Source of the DNA: Fagopyrum homotropicum
Taxonomy: Eukaryota > Streptophyta > Magnoliopsida > Caryophyllales > Polygonaceae
Reading direction: 5' to 3'
Assembly: GCA_033239125.1 (NCBI GenBank)
Contig: BSWB01000005.1
Coordinates: 104,152,494-104,216,493, forward strand
Length of the DNA: 64,000 nucleotides
Shown: piece by piece, positions 44,401 through 55,371 of the stretch
Layout of the letters: each line of letters starts with the position of its first letter
Numbering within the stretch: position 1 is the first letter of the stretch
Notes under the pieces: generated by a model
The model's database searches: none
What the model was told of the DNA's origin: nothing
What the model saw: the letters and a program-made list of their open reading frames with translations, nothing else
Made by a program: the position numbers and the translations under genes

Positions 44401-47400
44401 TTTAGTTTTAGGCATTGGTTCGGGGAAGATGTAGTCTTTCCGGTATGGAAATACGGAGAATTGTGGGATCGACACGTGTAGAAAAAAAATATGTTGACGA
44501 GCACTTTTTAGTTCAAATTTTGTGTACCATTTGTTGAAATTTTTTGTTCTATTAGCTCAAATTATTTGTATCATTGGTTCATACATTTTTACAAGAAAAT
44601 TTTGTAACTGTTACTTTGTTAGTTTGAAACTTTTTTCGATTCATTAAAAAATTTGTAGACAATAGGTTCTTCTAATATTTTCTTTTATTGGTTCATGCAT
44701 TATTTTTTCTATGTATTAGTTATGTTTTGATGAATTGTTTACTTCTACATGTTTAAACTAATAATACACAATATTTGAATTAATAATACACAATGTTTGA
44801 ACTAATTAAATGAACAACTTTGAACTAATATTATAAAAGTTTAAAATGTATTTTTTTAAATAAAATCATAACTACCAAAAATACAACAAAATATGAACTA
44901 ATAATTTAAAATGTTGAACAAGTGGGTTGTGCACTCTATATGAACCAGTGGTATATAAGTTTTGAACGAACAAGTACTATGATAAAAAAATGTTCTAGTA
45001 AACTTTGTGCTCCAGATACATTACTCGAGAATTGTACAGTAAAGATATGAACTAATAGTGCAAAATATGTGAATGCAATTGACAAAAACTTTGAATTGTT
45101 AGTATAAAAAATTTGAATTAAAATTATAACAACTATGATTTTTTCAAGAAAAAATTTTCTCAAAAAATTACTAAAAACTATTTATTTTATTAGGTTATTA
45201 TCTTAGTTTATTATTTATGCACGAACTATTTTAGGTTAGTTTTCGAAAAATTTGAACATTTAGTTCACATTCTATTAACTAACGATTCGTGTTTTACCGA
45301 CGTACAATTCATCTGCCTGTAATTCCGTACCAGAAGAACCTGCTTTACTTGAATAACTCCCTTTGTTTTATTTATTTTCATTTGATTTATTTCTAATTTT
45401 CTTGTGAAACGTCTTGTTTTCCTTTGTTTTGTGTCTGCAATCATTTGCTAAATTGTGTTTGAACACTAATTGGTGTCAATGAGTAAATCCCAAACATAAT
45501 TTTCCCTATTTAATTTTGCTTGATTGTGATGGAATAGTACATATGTACAAACATTAACGCAGAGCAAACCACTATCGACAAGAATCTCTATGCAAGTCAC
45601 AGATTCTGTCTTATTACTATATTTTCTTTTCAGAATTTTGCAGTGCCTGAGAATCTCTCTGCATATGACGGCCTTGAGCTACGCCTAAGAGGTGATGGGC
45701 GTCGGTATAAACTCATCATCCGTACGAGTACAGAATGGGATACTGTCGGTTATACTGCAGGCTTTGATACTGTGGCTGATCAATGGCAGTCTGTATGTCG
45801 TAGTACACTTCTCTTTTGGAATGACTAATTTGTTATTGAATTTGATCTCGTATTTCTTGATCCGGTGGCTTTCAGATTCGTGTTCCATTCTCTTCATTGA
45901 GGCCTGTGTTTCGAGCGCGGACTGTGGCTGATGCCCCGCCTTTTGATTCTGCCAACATCATATCATTGCAGGTAATTTATTTTAATATTTTAAAATAGAA
46001 TTCATTGTTAGCTAAGAAGAATTTAGATTACAAGAGACAACACGTAGCCTCAAGGTGGCAAGATCTAATTTCTAAATCAAATTTAGAGACAGAAATTTGT
46101 TGGAAATATTAAACATGTCCATCCCATATACAAGCCTCTCGTATCATTGGCATCGGAGAACTTGTCCATCTGCTCATTTTCCATTGGGGCCATTAATAAT
46201 GTAAAGAACTTAGATGAGTGCTCTAGGAAGGCATCAAACTGAAGGGCCAAAATGTTTCACATTTAAAGATCTAGCCATCCTTTGAAAAGGGAGAGAATGT
46301 AATATTCAGTGTTCTCTTTGCTTCTTTTGATTTGTTCCTGGTCACTTCATGTTTGTAAATGTTGCTGATTAATGCATCAACTTTTCAGCTTATGTTCAGT
46401 AAGTTTGAGTATGATGGCAAATTAAATGCAACATTCCAAGAGGGTGCGTTTGAGCTCCCTGTTTCAAGCATTCGAGCATATATTCAAGATCCTGTTACTC
46501 CTAGGTTAGGCATTTCCTTCCTATTATTATATTCCTCAATACATATTGTTTTGACATGAACACAATTTAAAATTCAGTGCTTTTCTTGTAGGTTTGTTCA
46601 TGTAAGCTCTGCAGGGGTGACGAGACCTGACCGGCCTGGGCTTGATCTTAGCAGACAACCTCCTGCTGTTCGTTTGAACAAGGAGCTGGATTTCATTTTG
46701 ACATACAAGCTTAAGGTCCCTACATTCTAATTTATATCTCTCTGACGGTTTGTTTTGGACTTGAAACTTGATTTTAAGTAGCTAGGAAATAGGGGTGTAA
46801 TATGAGACAAGCTACTCGGGATCGGTTCGCGTTCGGCTCGAGCTCGTTCATTTTCTAAACGAGTCGATTACGAACACATTTTAGAGCTCGTACAAAATTT
46901 AGGCTCGGCTCGTTTATAAACGAGCCGAACTTGAGCATGTCAATGCTCGGGCTCCTTTGGTCTAAAATAACACTATAAGAGCATTATATTAGCCAAACTA
47001 CTCGGGCTCGGCTCATCAAAAGCTCGAGTTCGTTCACTTTCAAAACGAGCCGAATATGAATACATTTTAAAGCTCGTATAAAATTTAGGCTAAAAACGAG
47101 CCGAGCTTGACGATACCGATGCTCTCGGACAATGCAAGGCCAACGTCGGGCATGACAAGGCCATGACAAGGCTACTCTCGGACATGGCAAGACCAGCTTC
47201 GGGAATGGCAAGGCCATCGTTGGGCATGACAAGGCCCTGACATGCTCGGCTCGTATTACACCCATACTAGGAAGTAGGGCTCTTCTAAAGTTAATCTTTT
47301 GGATTCTGACCTTTTTGTTATAGGGAGAGGATTTGATACGAGATAGTGGAATTCCTTATACGATTGTAAGACCTTGTGCATTAACTGAGGAGCCAGCAGG

Positions 47401-47868
47401 TGCCGATCTCATTTTTGATCAAGGAGACAACATCACGGTACTTCCTTCGTGTAGAGTCATATTTTGAATCATCTATGAAGAAAAAAAGCATGTCCAAAGG
47501 AGACTATTTTTCGTCTCTAAACATGTGAAAAGCTAGTAGGTGATGTAATGCAGTGGGCATTTACAGGGAAAGATATCAAGGGAAGAAGTGGCTCGAATTT
47601 GTGTTGCTGCCTTGGAGAGTGCATATGCATGTAATAAGACATTTGAGGTATGTGGGTACATGCTGTGTGGACCATCTTTTTCTTTGGCAGACTACAACAT
47701 CTTCATCTTCATCTGTGGCAGGTGAAGAGTGTGATTCCGTTCAGCGAGCCGTATGTGGTGGACCCGGAAAACCCACCTCCAGAGAAGGACTATGAAGAGT
47801 ATTTCAAGAGCCTCAAGGAGGGGATTACTGGGAAAGAAGCCTTGGAAGAAGCTCCTCTTCCAACATGA
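41430..47868 (+). CDS. Chloroplast-type NAD(P)-binding (SDR/NmrA-like) protein with a CIA30 domain
   Basis: Sixteen exons: 41430-41477, 42105-42344, 42447-42608, 42690-42740, 43311-43445, 43635-43658, 43773-43884, 43978-44103, 44324-44373, 45634-45792, 45876-45971, 46389-46504, 46592-46715, 47324-47437, 47567-47647, 47722-47868. All have GT-AG borders and the joined frame gives 594 residues. A Ser/Arg-rich N-terminus looks like a plastid transit peptide. A Rossmann fold starts at 'VTGATGGVGKRVV' (about 125-137). A CIA30 domain opening 'WGALDDVVMGGVS' lies at about 262-455, inside the Rossmann domain, which resumes with 'SGIPYTIVRPCALTEEPAG'. The architecture is that of Arabidopsis At4g18810 and the related HCF173, which acts in psbA translation. 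Function here is inferred only by that resemblance. A hAT element lies in intron 13 and a TIR element in intron 9; splice sites are intact. Confidence 0.93.
44417..45340. mobile_element. TIR element within intron 9 of the SDR/CIA30 gene
   Basis: The left end 'ctttccggtatggaaatacg' with 'gagaattgt' is echoed in reverse complement at the right end, 'cttctggtacggaattacag' with 'atgaattgt', allowing short indels. The interior is AT-rich with repeated 'ttgaactaat' / 'tagttcaaa' motifs and no coding region. The left end resembles the window's first 130 bp. Exact borders and a target duplication are uncertain. Confidence 0.5.
46790..47266. mobile_element. Non-autonomous hAT element in intron 13, 477 bp
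   Basis: The left end TAGGGGTGTAATATGAG pairs with the right end, TATGGGTGTAATACGAG in reverse complement. The flanking 8 bp target sites CTAGGAAA (46782-46789) and CTAGGAAG (47267-47274) match at 7 of 8 bases. The inside has two diverged copies of a unit starting 'ctactcgg' with 'ctcggctcg' and 'aaacgagccga' motifs, then an array of 'gggcatgacaaggcc' units (about 47120-47240). Confidence 0.88.
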
Positions 47869-48059
47869 TGCTTCCTTTGCTTCCACCAATACTGTGTGCT
47901 AGTCAGTTTATTATTCACTTTGTGGATATATGTTATAACTAAGACCAACAAAACAATGGAAAAAATGACAGAAACAACAGCAACCTCATCTGCTGATAGC
48001 GTGATCTTCTCTTTGTATTCGGTCATCTAGTTTATCATTCAACTTAGGATGTGTTTCTA
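47869..48059 (+). other. Probable 3' UTR of the SDR/CIA30 gene
   Basis: Follows the TGA stop directly. No clear poly-A signal can be singled out in this AT-rich DNA. Confidence 0.45.
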
Positions 48060-48620
48060 CATCATGAAAAAAACTAGTTGAACTTGAGATTGGTCATCAC
48101 TCATCAGGCGATGGTTTTTGGCATTCGAAGAAAAAGGTTTCCAGGTGAACTTAAGAGCAACTTCATGACGAAGTTGGACGAATATTAGGCATTGACTACA
48201 CTCAATGGTTGATCATCTGCAATAGTTATATTTAGCTCCACAAATAGATGAAGTATGATAAGGACCTCACATATCAATATGAATCAAATCTAGTGGTTGT
48301 TCAACATATGATGTATTGGAAGAAAAATGCAGCTTGTGATGTTTAGCTTACTACACACAAGTATGATAGTCAAGTGAAGGTGAAGAAGGAACATCACAAA
48401 TCCAAGTGTGCCAATTTAGATATAGCTGAATGTCCTATCTTGACATGTAACAAAGAAATATTTTTACTGTTAAAGCATAAAACTCTATTAGTTGAAGATT
48501 TGATAGTAGTGTTATAAGCTTGAGAAACTTGACATGAAAAAACCAGCTTCCACCATCTTTATAACCAATAGCCACCGTGGATTTATTGATATGGTCCTGA
48601 AACACAAAGAGTGAGATATG
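48060..48620 (-). pseudogene. Copia integrase-region fragment
   Basis: On the minus strand near 48360-48200 the sequence encodes 'AKHHKLHFSSNTSYVEQP' followed by 'LDLIHIDM' stop 'GPYHTSSICGAKY'. This is the pre-integrase to integrase junction of copia pol. The flanking parts (for example 'YKDGGSWFFHVKF') fit a worn pre-integrase region. No LTRs were seen. It is a lineage different from the copia at 17-39 kb. Confidence 0.65.
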
Positions 48621-49476
48621 AAGCAAGCCTCAAAAGCATGATGTTCCACCAATAGAGGAATATATAAGACACTAATTTGAGTTTTATCAACAATTAAATA
48701 ATTAAATAAATCAACCGGTAGATCTCAAAACACTAATAAGAAGAAAATAAATAGAATGATGAAGGAAAAATACACTAATTTGTGTGTTATTGGCCTCATA
48801 GACTTTTGTAAATTCAAATGTTGGAACACCAGAAAAACTATGAACATCTTGCAAGTTTGGGGCACAATCGTTTTGCGAGTACGTGCGAGTGTGCCCCTTA
48901 AGAGGTTTTGTAGGGTTTCTAGTGTAGAAGGGGCGCAATCATGTTACGAGTCTGAGACACAGTCTCGTTGCGCCCCGAGTCGATCTCACATTTTGTTTTT
49001 GCATAGTTGGTACTTATTTGAATATCTCACAATATACTTTTTTCAACGAAAATGTGAATCTTGACCGAAAAACAAAACACGATGACCTCTTGCTTCAATC
49101 TAGTTCGTTGAAAGTCACAATGGGTATTTTTATGAATATCAACTTGGATTGTTTAACAATCTAGTTCGTTGAAAGTCACAATGAGTATTTTATGAAGAAT
49201 AAGTCAACAACCTTACCTTATAAAAGAAGAACTAAAGAGCAGCTCTTCAACTAGATCATACTCTTGCAGGGTGAGTCAGCTCTTCAACCCATTTCTCATT
49301 TGTAGAAGATTTTGCATGCGCTGAGCGCTTTTAAAGCCCATAACAGAGCCCCAACTATCCAGGTGTTGTCACACACTTGACAAATATCATCTAAAGGCAG
49401 CATTTAGAGCAACAGTCTACACCCTACACTGCATGATCACCACAAAGTAAACACCCACCTTCTTCTTGCCATGGTG
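48621..49476. other. Spacer downstream of the PPR gene
   Basis: Includes a 61 bp tandem duplication near 49096-49190 in which 'caatctagttcgttgaaagt' and the following 'cacaatg' occur twice. No DYW-domain coding sequence was found in any frame on the minus strand, which is where it would be expected. Confidence 0.5.
49096..49190. repeat. 61 bp imperfect tandem duplication
   Basis: The block beginning 'caatctagttcgttgaaagt' occurs at 49096 and 49157. Confidence 0.85.
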
Positions 49477-51672
49477 CTAACTTTTGTCTGTCAACTTCTT
49501 CACTTGTGTCCGCTTCTGTGCCTCGGCATAAATACTTGCTAGAAGAACATAATGCTCTGGGTTGTCTGGCTCTAGCTCAAGTATCTGTTCAGCTACTTTC
49601 TCAGCCAGTTTTACATCATCATGCATTCTGCAACCATTAAGTAATGAAATCCATACTCTGGAATCTGGCTCCATTGGCATCTCTTTGATGAATTCATATG
49701 CCTTGCTTAACTTTCCAGCACGGGCGAGGAGATCAACAATGCAGATATAGTGCTCCATATTAGGCTCAATCTTGTAATGGTTTCTCATTATTTCAAATAA
49801 GCTCCATCCTTCATCAACCAGACCCGAATGACTACAAGCACGGAGTATAACTATGAAGGAAACCTCATCAGGTTCTACCCTGGCATTTTTCATTTCACTG
49901 AAGGTCTTAATTACTTTTCTTCCAAGCCCATGTATGGCATAGCCGGCAATCAATGTTGTCCAGGATATAAGGTCCTTGCCGTCAACAGCATTGAATACTA
50001 AACGAGCAAGAGAAACTGCACCGCACTTCACATACATGTCAATGAGTGCATTAGCAACATATGGATCGGAAAGATAGCCAATTCTCAATACATATGCATG
50101 AACCTCCTTTCCCAGTTTAAATGCAGCTAGGCTAGCAAGGGCAGAAAGTATACAAGCCATAGTTACACCATCTGGAATTACCTCACGTTGCATTTTCAGG
50201 AACAAATCAAGTGCTTCGTCTGGATAGTTGTTTTTCGAGTAACCACCAATCATTGTATTCCAAGAGACTATATCCCTTGTAGGCGCATCATCAAAGACTA
50301 ACTGAGCTTCCTCCATGCTCCCACATTTGGCATACATGTCCATAAGAGCATTGCAGACGGACACATTTGATTGAAGATTGTTTTTTCTCACGTAAACATT
50401 GAAATTCCTCCCATTTGTCAGTGAACCAGTTAAGGTACACGCATGTAAAACGTTGGTTACAGCAAAAGTATCAGGCTTAATACCTTCATCTTCCATTTCA
50501 TGGAATAATCTAATTGCGTCATCAGACAGACCCACTCTTGCATAAGCAGCTACCATTGCAGTCCAAGTGACAACACTCTTTTGAGCCATATTCTTGAAAA
50601 CCTGAGCAGCACTATCTAGATCCCCACACTTTGAGTACATATCGATCAATGTATTTCCAATCATCAAATCCCTGTCAAAACAACCTTTTATAGCATAAGC
50701 ATGAAGCATTTTTGCCAATATGAGAGCCCCAACATCAGCACAAGCAGCAAGAACGCAGATCATTGTGGCTAGATTCGCTGCAAACCCTGCAAAGAGCATT
50801 TGTTTGAAATGGATAAGTCCCTTCCATGGAAAGCCATTTGATGCATATCCACTTATCATGGAATTCCAAGAAATAACATCCCGGTCAGTCAATTCAACAA
50901 ACGCCTTCCTTGCACTGCCAACCCTTTCACATCTAAAGTAGAAAGAAATCACAGAATTCACAACGACAGTGTAATCACGAAACCCCATTTTCAGCAGACA
51001 CGCATGAGCCGTTTCACCTCCTTCCAGATACCGTAAACCAGAATAGCATTTATAAACACAAGAAAATGTGTACGAGTTTGGTTCAATACCCAACTCTCTC
51101 ATCCTATAATACAAACGCACACCTTCTTCAAAATCACCGACTATCGAGTACTCATTGATCAAGAGATTCCAGAGAAACACCTTCTCATTGCCAATTTGAT
51201 CAAATATCCTTCTCCCTTCTGACAAATCCCCACAGCTGACGTACATAAAAACGAGCTTTGCGCCTAGAACATCTTCTACCTTCAACCCGTTCGACGAAAT
51301 GACTGAATGAACAACGCGGCCGCATCGGAGTGACCTTTGCTCTGCGCAAAGCTGGAGCAGCAAACAGTATGAATTAAGCTCGAGCTCGGACTTGGGTGAC
51401 CCAGAAAGCGTCTGTATCGCTTCTCTGAGACTTCCCATTTCGCACAGCTCGCGAATCCTGACATTATAGTCCGCGGTTACGATATCGGGGGATGGGTTGA
51501 GTACCACGGAGGTGCTGAGACTGAGAGACAGGAATGGGTTAGGTTTACGCGAAGTTGGAGTTGTTTGAGCGGTTGAGTTAAAGAGATCGAAGCTATTGAG
51601 ATGAGTAGACATATATTGTTTACAAGATTGCTGAGGACGATAAAGCCAGAGGAGATTCGTGGTTGTTGCCAT
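49477..51672 (-). CDS. PPR protein, PLS class, DOT4-like, lacking E+/DYW
   Basis: Intronless, 731 residues from the ATG at 51672. A Ser/Thr/Asn-rich N-terminus (about 1-60) looks like an organelle transit peptide. From about residue 70 to 640 there are repeated PPR units of the P-L-S pattern, for example 'CGDLDSAAQVFKNM', 'NALMDMYAKCGSMEEAQLVF' and 'VSWNTMIGGYSKNNYPDEAL'. An E-type region follows ('EPDSRVWISLLNGCRMHDDV', 'LELEPDNPEHYVLLASIYAE') and the protein stops at 'KKLTDKS'. The repeats look orthologous to Arabidopsis DOT4 (At4g18750), a chloroplast RNA-editing factor for rpoC1. DOT4 ends in a DYW deaminase domain that is absent here. It could be a real shortened protein that recruits a DYW partner, or a gene truncated by rearrangement. 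It is convergent with the SDR/CIA30 gene. Confidence 0.9.
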   Translation of the reverse strand: MATTTNLLWLYRPQQSCKQYMSTHLNSFDLFNSTAQTTPTSRKPNPFLSLSLSTSVVLNPSPDIVTADYNVRIRELCEMGSLREAIQTLSGSPKSELELNSYCLLLQLCAEQRSLRCGRVVHSVISSNGLKVEDVLGAKLVFMYVSCGDLSEGRRIFDQIGNEKVFLWNLLINEYSIVGDFEEGVRLYYRMRELGIEPNSYTFSCVYKCYSGLRYLEGGETAHACLLKMGFRDYTVVVNSVISFYFRCERVGSARKAFVELTDRDVISWNSMISGYASNGFPWKGLIHFKQMLFAGFAANLATMICVLAACADVGALILAKMLHAYAIKGCFDRDLMIGNTLIDMYSKCGDLDSAAQVFKNMAQKSVVTWTAMVAAYARVGLSDDAIRLFHEMEDEGIKPDTFAVTNVLHACTLTGSLTNGRNFNVYVRKNNLQSNVSVCNALMDMYAKCGSMEEAQLVFDDAPTRDIVSWNTMIGGYSKNNYPDEALDLFLKMQREVIPDGVTMACILSALASLAAFKLGKEVHAYVLRIGYLSDPYVANALIDMYVKCGAVSLARLVFNAVDGKDLISWTTLIAGYAIHGLGRKVIKTFSEMKNARVEPDEVSFIVILRACSHSGLVDEGWSLFEIMRNHYKIEPNMEHYICIVDLLARAGKLSKAYEFIKEMPMEPDSRVWISLLNGCRMHDDVKLAEKVAEQILELEPDNPEHYVLLASIYAEAQKRTQVKKLTDKS

Positions 51673-53435
51673 GCCTGCCTGTGTGGGACGGCAAGAGGGA
51701 AGGAGCGCGGCAAAGTGAGACCCCGATTTGCATAAACTCCATTCGCCTTCAAAACTCCTATGATGTTTTCATTTCCTTCATCTTTTCCCACCAAAAAAAA
51801 AAAATAAGTTTGATACAAATTTTCCGAAAATATGCTTGATACAAATTTTCTTCGAAAGACTAATTATGTTTTAATGATCAACATGTTTGGAACTTTTCCA
51901 TATCATTTAGATACAACTTTGGATGTGGGATCCTGGATATTATATCCAAATATTGAGGATCTGTTATTCAATTTAGATCCATCGAAATTAAATTTGATCA
52001 ACTCAACTACGAGCCTTACCCGTGAAAGATTCTTTATTTTCCTTATACTCTTTGGGCTTGTTTTGTTTGGTCTTTTGTTATCGGTTCTTGATTTAGTTTG
52101 ACTCCAATTATTGATATGATCCATGACAATTGTTTTTTATTTTGTTGTTCTTATGGTAGTTTTGGCTATAGAAGATTGTTTGATTTTGTAAAGTACCAAA
52201 TGATCCACCAAATAAAAAACAAGGTTCTTAAATTACCGGGTCCAAGTGATACGTTTCAAGGATTTATGATGACTCGGTGCAAGATGATTACTCGATTGAT
52301 GATAGATGGAAGATGAACTTGACATGAGGAGATTTTGAAAATGATATAGGCTGGATAGATGTTCTTCTTTCTATGGATATAACACACCAAAGGAGAAAGA
52401 GGAGAATTGAAGTGTTATTTCATTTTCATACATATGCAATTTTAGGTCAGAATTTCGAATCAAACACACAAACAATAACAGATCTCGATCGATCTCGTTC
52501 CAAACCAAACAAACAAAAGATTGGCCTCAAGAGATACTCGGTGTGCACCGAACTATATAAAATGAACGAAAAACCGAACAATTTACACACAAAACTGAAA
52601 AAAGAGAAGAAGGCTCCCTGAGATTTTCGGTGAAATCGTCTTCACCGACAAACTCGATATCCTCTTGACTCCCTTCTCTCTCTCGATTTGCTTCTTTGAT
52701 CCAATGCAAGCTCTCTCTCGATCTCTTATATTCGTAGTTCTTCTTTTTCTTTCTCTATGTTCTCTCGTTTTTCTCCTTTGTCCTTTTTGTTTTGTCGTGT
52801 CTGTAAGTAGCTCAAAACCAAAAAAATGCCGTCTCCTTGTTTTTTTTCAATTTGTTGTAGGGTTTATTTGTGGGAGAGTCAAAAGTAAATGATGGCCCAT
52901 TGAGCTGACCCACTTAGCTTTACAAATAAACAAAACTCAAAAGCTTGCCTTCATGTACATGTCCATCAAAGACAAAACAAAGTTTCAAGAAATTACAAAA
53001 GGTGCCCAAAAAAACAAAAGCTTTACAAAAGTGCCCATACTTACAAAAAATTTACAAAATAGAATTAAAAAAGGTCTCAACATGAAGACTCTCGAGATAC
53101 AACATACTAGAGAAGCTTCAAGCACTTGACATAACGCAAGCAATGAAAGAAACAAGCGCCCGTTTCATTCAAGAGTAAAAACAAAAATATAATGAGTTTT
53201 ATCTAAATTAAGCATGTCTTTCTATTTTTTAAATAAAATTAATCCTTATGGATAGTCTAATTAAACTTGAAAGAAAAATGTTGAAAAATACTGAGTTGGG
53301 CATCCACTACTCCTTCTACTTATAAGTCAAAGAATTTCTACTTGGATGTCAAGTTTGGCTATTTTTGACAATAATAAAAAAGGACATAAAGTATTATCAT
53401 AGTAATGTCATTAATACAATAACAATGATTATATG
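51673..53435. other. PPR upstream region and intergenic spacer
   Basis: 51673-51800 is the probable promoter/leader of the PPR gene, with an A run at 51788-51806. Beyond it no gene was recognised. 52640-52800 is CT-rich with open frames in several phases but no domain. 53160-53190 has 'gcaatgaaagaaacaagcgc' type sequence without further structure. Confidence 0.45.
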
Positions 53436-54322
53436 TAGAATTGTTAATCGGAACCGGATCTTGACGGAACCGAACCTGTTTTCTAACAGTTCGGTCCGGT
53501 TCCTCTTAACTATTTGTTGATTTTTTTTCAGACCGAACCATTATAAAAACGATTTGGTTCGGTTCGGTTCCTTAAACCAAAATAGATAGGAACCGTTTAT
53601 ATTTTCTTAGATAAACTATTAAAAGTAAAATAACATAATATATAAAAAAAATAAAAATTTTAAAAAAGATATTGATCTCTTTATTTGATATAATGACTAT
53701 AATATTGTTTTACGTTCCTCTCTCCTATTCATTCGTTCCTCACTAAATTGGTTTCTCTAATTGTTCAACAATTTCTTTAACTAGGTTTGTCTTCGATCCA
53801 AAATTTCTTTCTCTAAAACTCTTTTGTTGTTAGTTTCTTTAACTTAGACTATAAAAAATTAAAACCTCGCACTTATAGAACAATGAGTGTAGTTCGTCGA
53901 GATAGGGTTGAGGTTTCAATTATATCTTCCATTATAGCAATGCTTGATTACTTATTATAAGATATGCTTGAGTTATCGTGAATTAGAGAAAATTAAGACA
54001 AACCATGTAAAAATTAAAAACATCTATTCTTAACAAAATTAAAGTATTTGGACTTAACTACTGCAATTCATATGCAAATGAAAGTCGTTAAATAATTCTT
54101 GTTAGGTTCAAAACGGTTCCTTTGTAATTCGGTTCTAAACAGTTTCACTCATTAAAAATACAAGAACCGAACCGTATATCTAAAATGGTTCAGTTCCTTA
54201 TTTGGTTTGGTTCTAAACGGTTCCACCTCTTAAAAGTATAAGAAACGAACCACATACCTAAAACGGTTTGGTTCCTAGTTCCCAAAAAATTCATTGTTTA
54301 GGAACCGTTTTAACAACCCTAA
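53436..54322. mobile_element. Non-autonomous hAT element, 887 bp
   Basis: The left end TAGAATTGTTAATCGGAACC pairs with the right end, TAGGGTTGTTAAAACGGTTCC in reverse complement. Target sites ATTATATG (53428-53435) and AATATATG (54323-54330) match at 7 of 8 bases. The subterminal regions are packed with 'ggttcggttc' / 'gaaccgaacc' motifs, as in many hAT elements. No transposase. Confidence 0.85.
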
Positions 54323-55371
54323 ATATATGCACTTGGATATGACTTGAGAAGAGTGAGTATCTCAAAGGAGGTTAGACTATGAGTTTTGAGGTACAAAAGT
54401 CTCTTCTTAAGCTCTCACTAGTCACTACTACAAAAGTCACATTATACTACCCTAAAATACCCCGGACGCTCAAATTGTGATGTATAAAACTCTTGTCGAA
54501 AAACTTTATAAAAGAGTAGAACTTTTGTACATCGGATATTAGCATATATAGGTTAAAAAGATGTAATAATTAAGTAATGAAAAAGTAATTACCTCATGTC
54601 CGGCATATTAGATCTAAATTTGTAATAAAATATATCGCGGATGTTAACGCACGGGGTATTAGGGTGTATTTAGTAATATTATATTTGTAGTTGTAGTCAT
54701 GATTTGTAGTTATAGTCGTGGTTTGTAGTTATAGTCATGATTTGTAGTTGTACTTGGGGTTTCTAGGGAGAATTTTGTAGATTTTGATTTTCATAAAATC
54801 ATTGTAGATAGATATGTAACGTGTTTAGTAAAAATAGAGTTACAAGTGTTTTAAATAATAAAAGACGCAAATACCCATCCTTTCCTTTTCCATGTGTATG
54901 TCACTAAACCAAAGAATTAAAGAACCCAAAGAATTGATTAACAAAAGAAAAGGGAAGAAGAAGAAGCCAGAGAAAAGGCAATCGGCAAAAGAAAGAGCAA
55001 GAAGAAGAAGCTAGAGAAAGAGGAAGACAATCCCTTATTCAGGTTGTTGGGTGTCTTGCTCGTTTAAACAAAAGAAAGAGGAAGAAGAAGTCAGATATAG
55101 GGTTCGATTTTGTACATGAAGAGGAAACTAGAAGAGGCAACAAAACAATTCTAGTTAATGAACCCTAGCCCGTTAAAACGATTCCCATGGATGCCCCACT
55201 TAATTTTTTTTATTATTGTCAAAAATAGCCAATGACTCTGGTGGAGGAACCCTATCCCGACAATGGTGAGTTCCGGCGATTCCAATGGGGGACTTTCACA
55301 TTGTTGTGTTTTTTTATCTGTTCTTCAATGATGAATTATTGGTTCTTTTTATAACTCATATGCAAGAAGAA
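54323..55371. other. Spacer with a possible CACTA end and a 19 bp minisatellite
   Basis: At about 54424 'CACTACTACAAAA' resembles a CACTA (EnSpm) terminus, but no partner end was found. At 54684-54760 four units of 'tttgtagttatagtcatga' type occur with 19 bp spacing. 54950-55030 is a purine-rich AAGAAG tract. No gene was supported. Confidence 0.45.
54684..54760. repeat. 19 bp minisatellite, 4 units
   Basis: 'tttgtagtt' starts at 54684, 54703, 54722 and 54741. Confidence 0.9.

Noticed and set aside
51477..51818. Longer alternative start for the PPR region in another frame
   Set aside because: Different frame from the PPR protein; the PPR ATG at 51672 is followed by a plausible transit peptide.
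54424..54437. CACTA terminus
   Set aside because: Only one end of 13 bases was seen, with no inverted partner or 3 bp duplication in the window, so it was kept only as a remark within the spacer entry.
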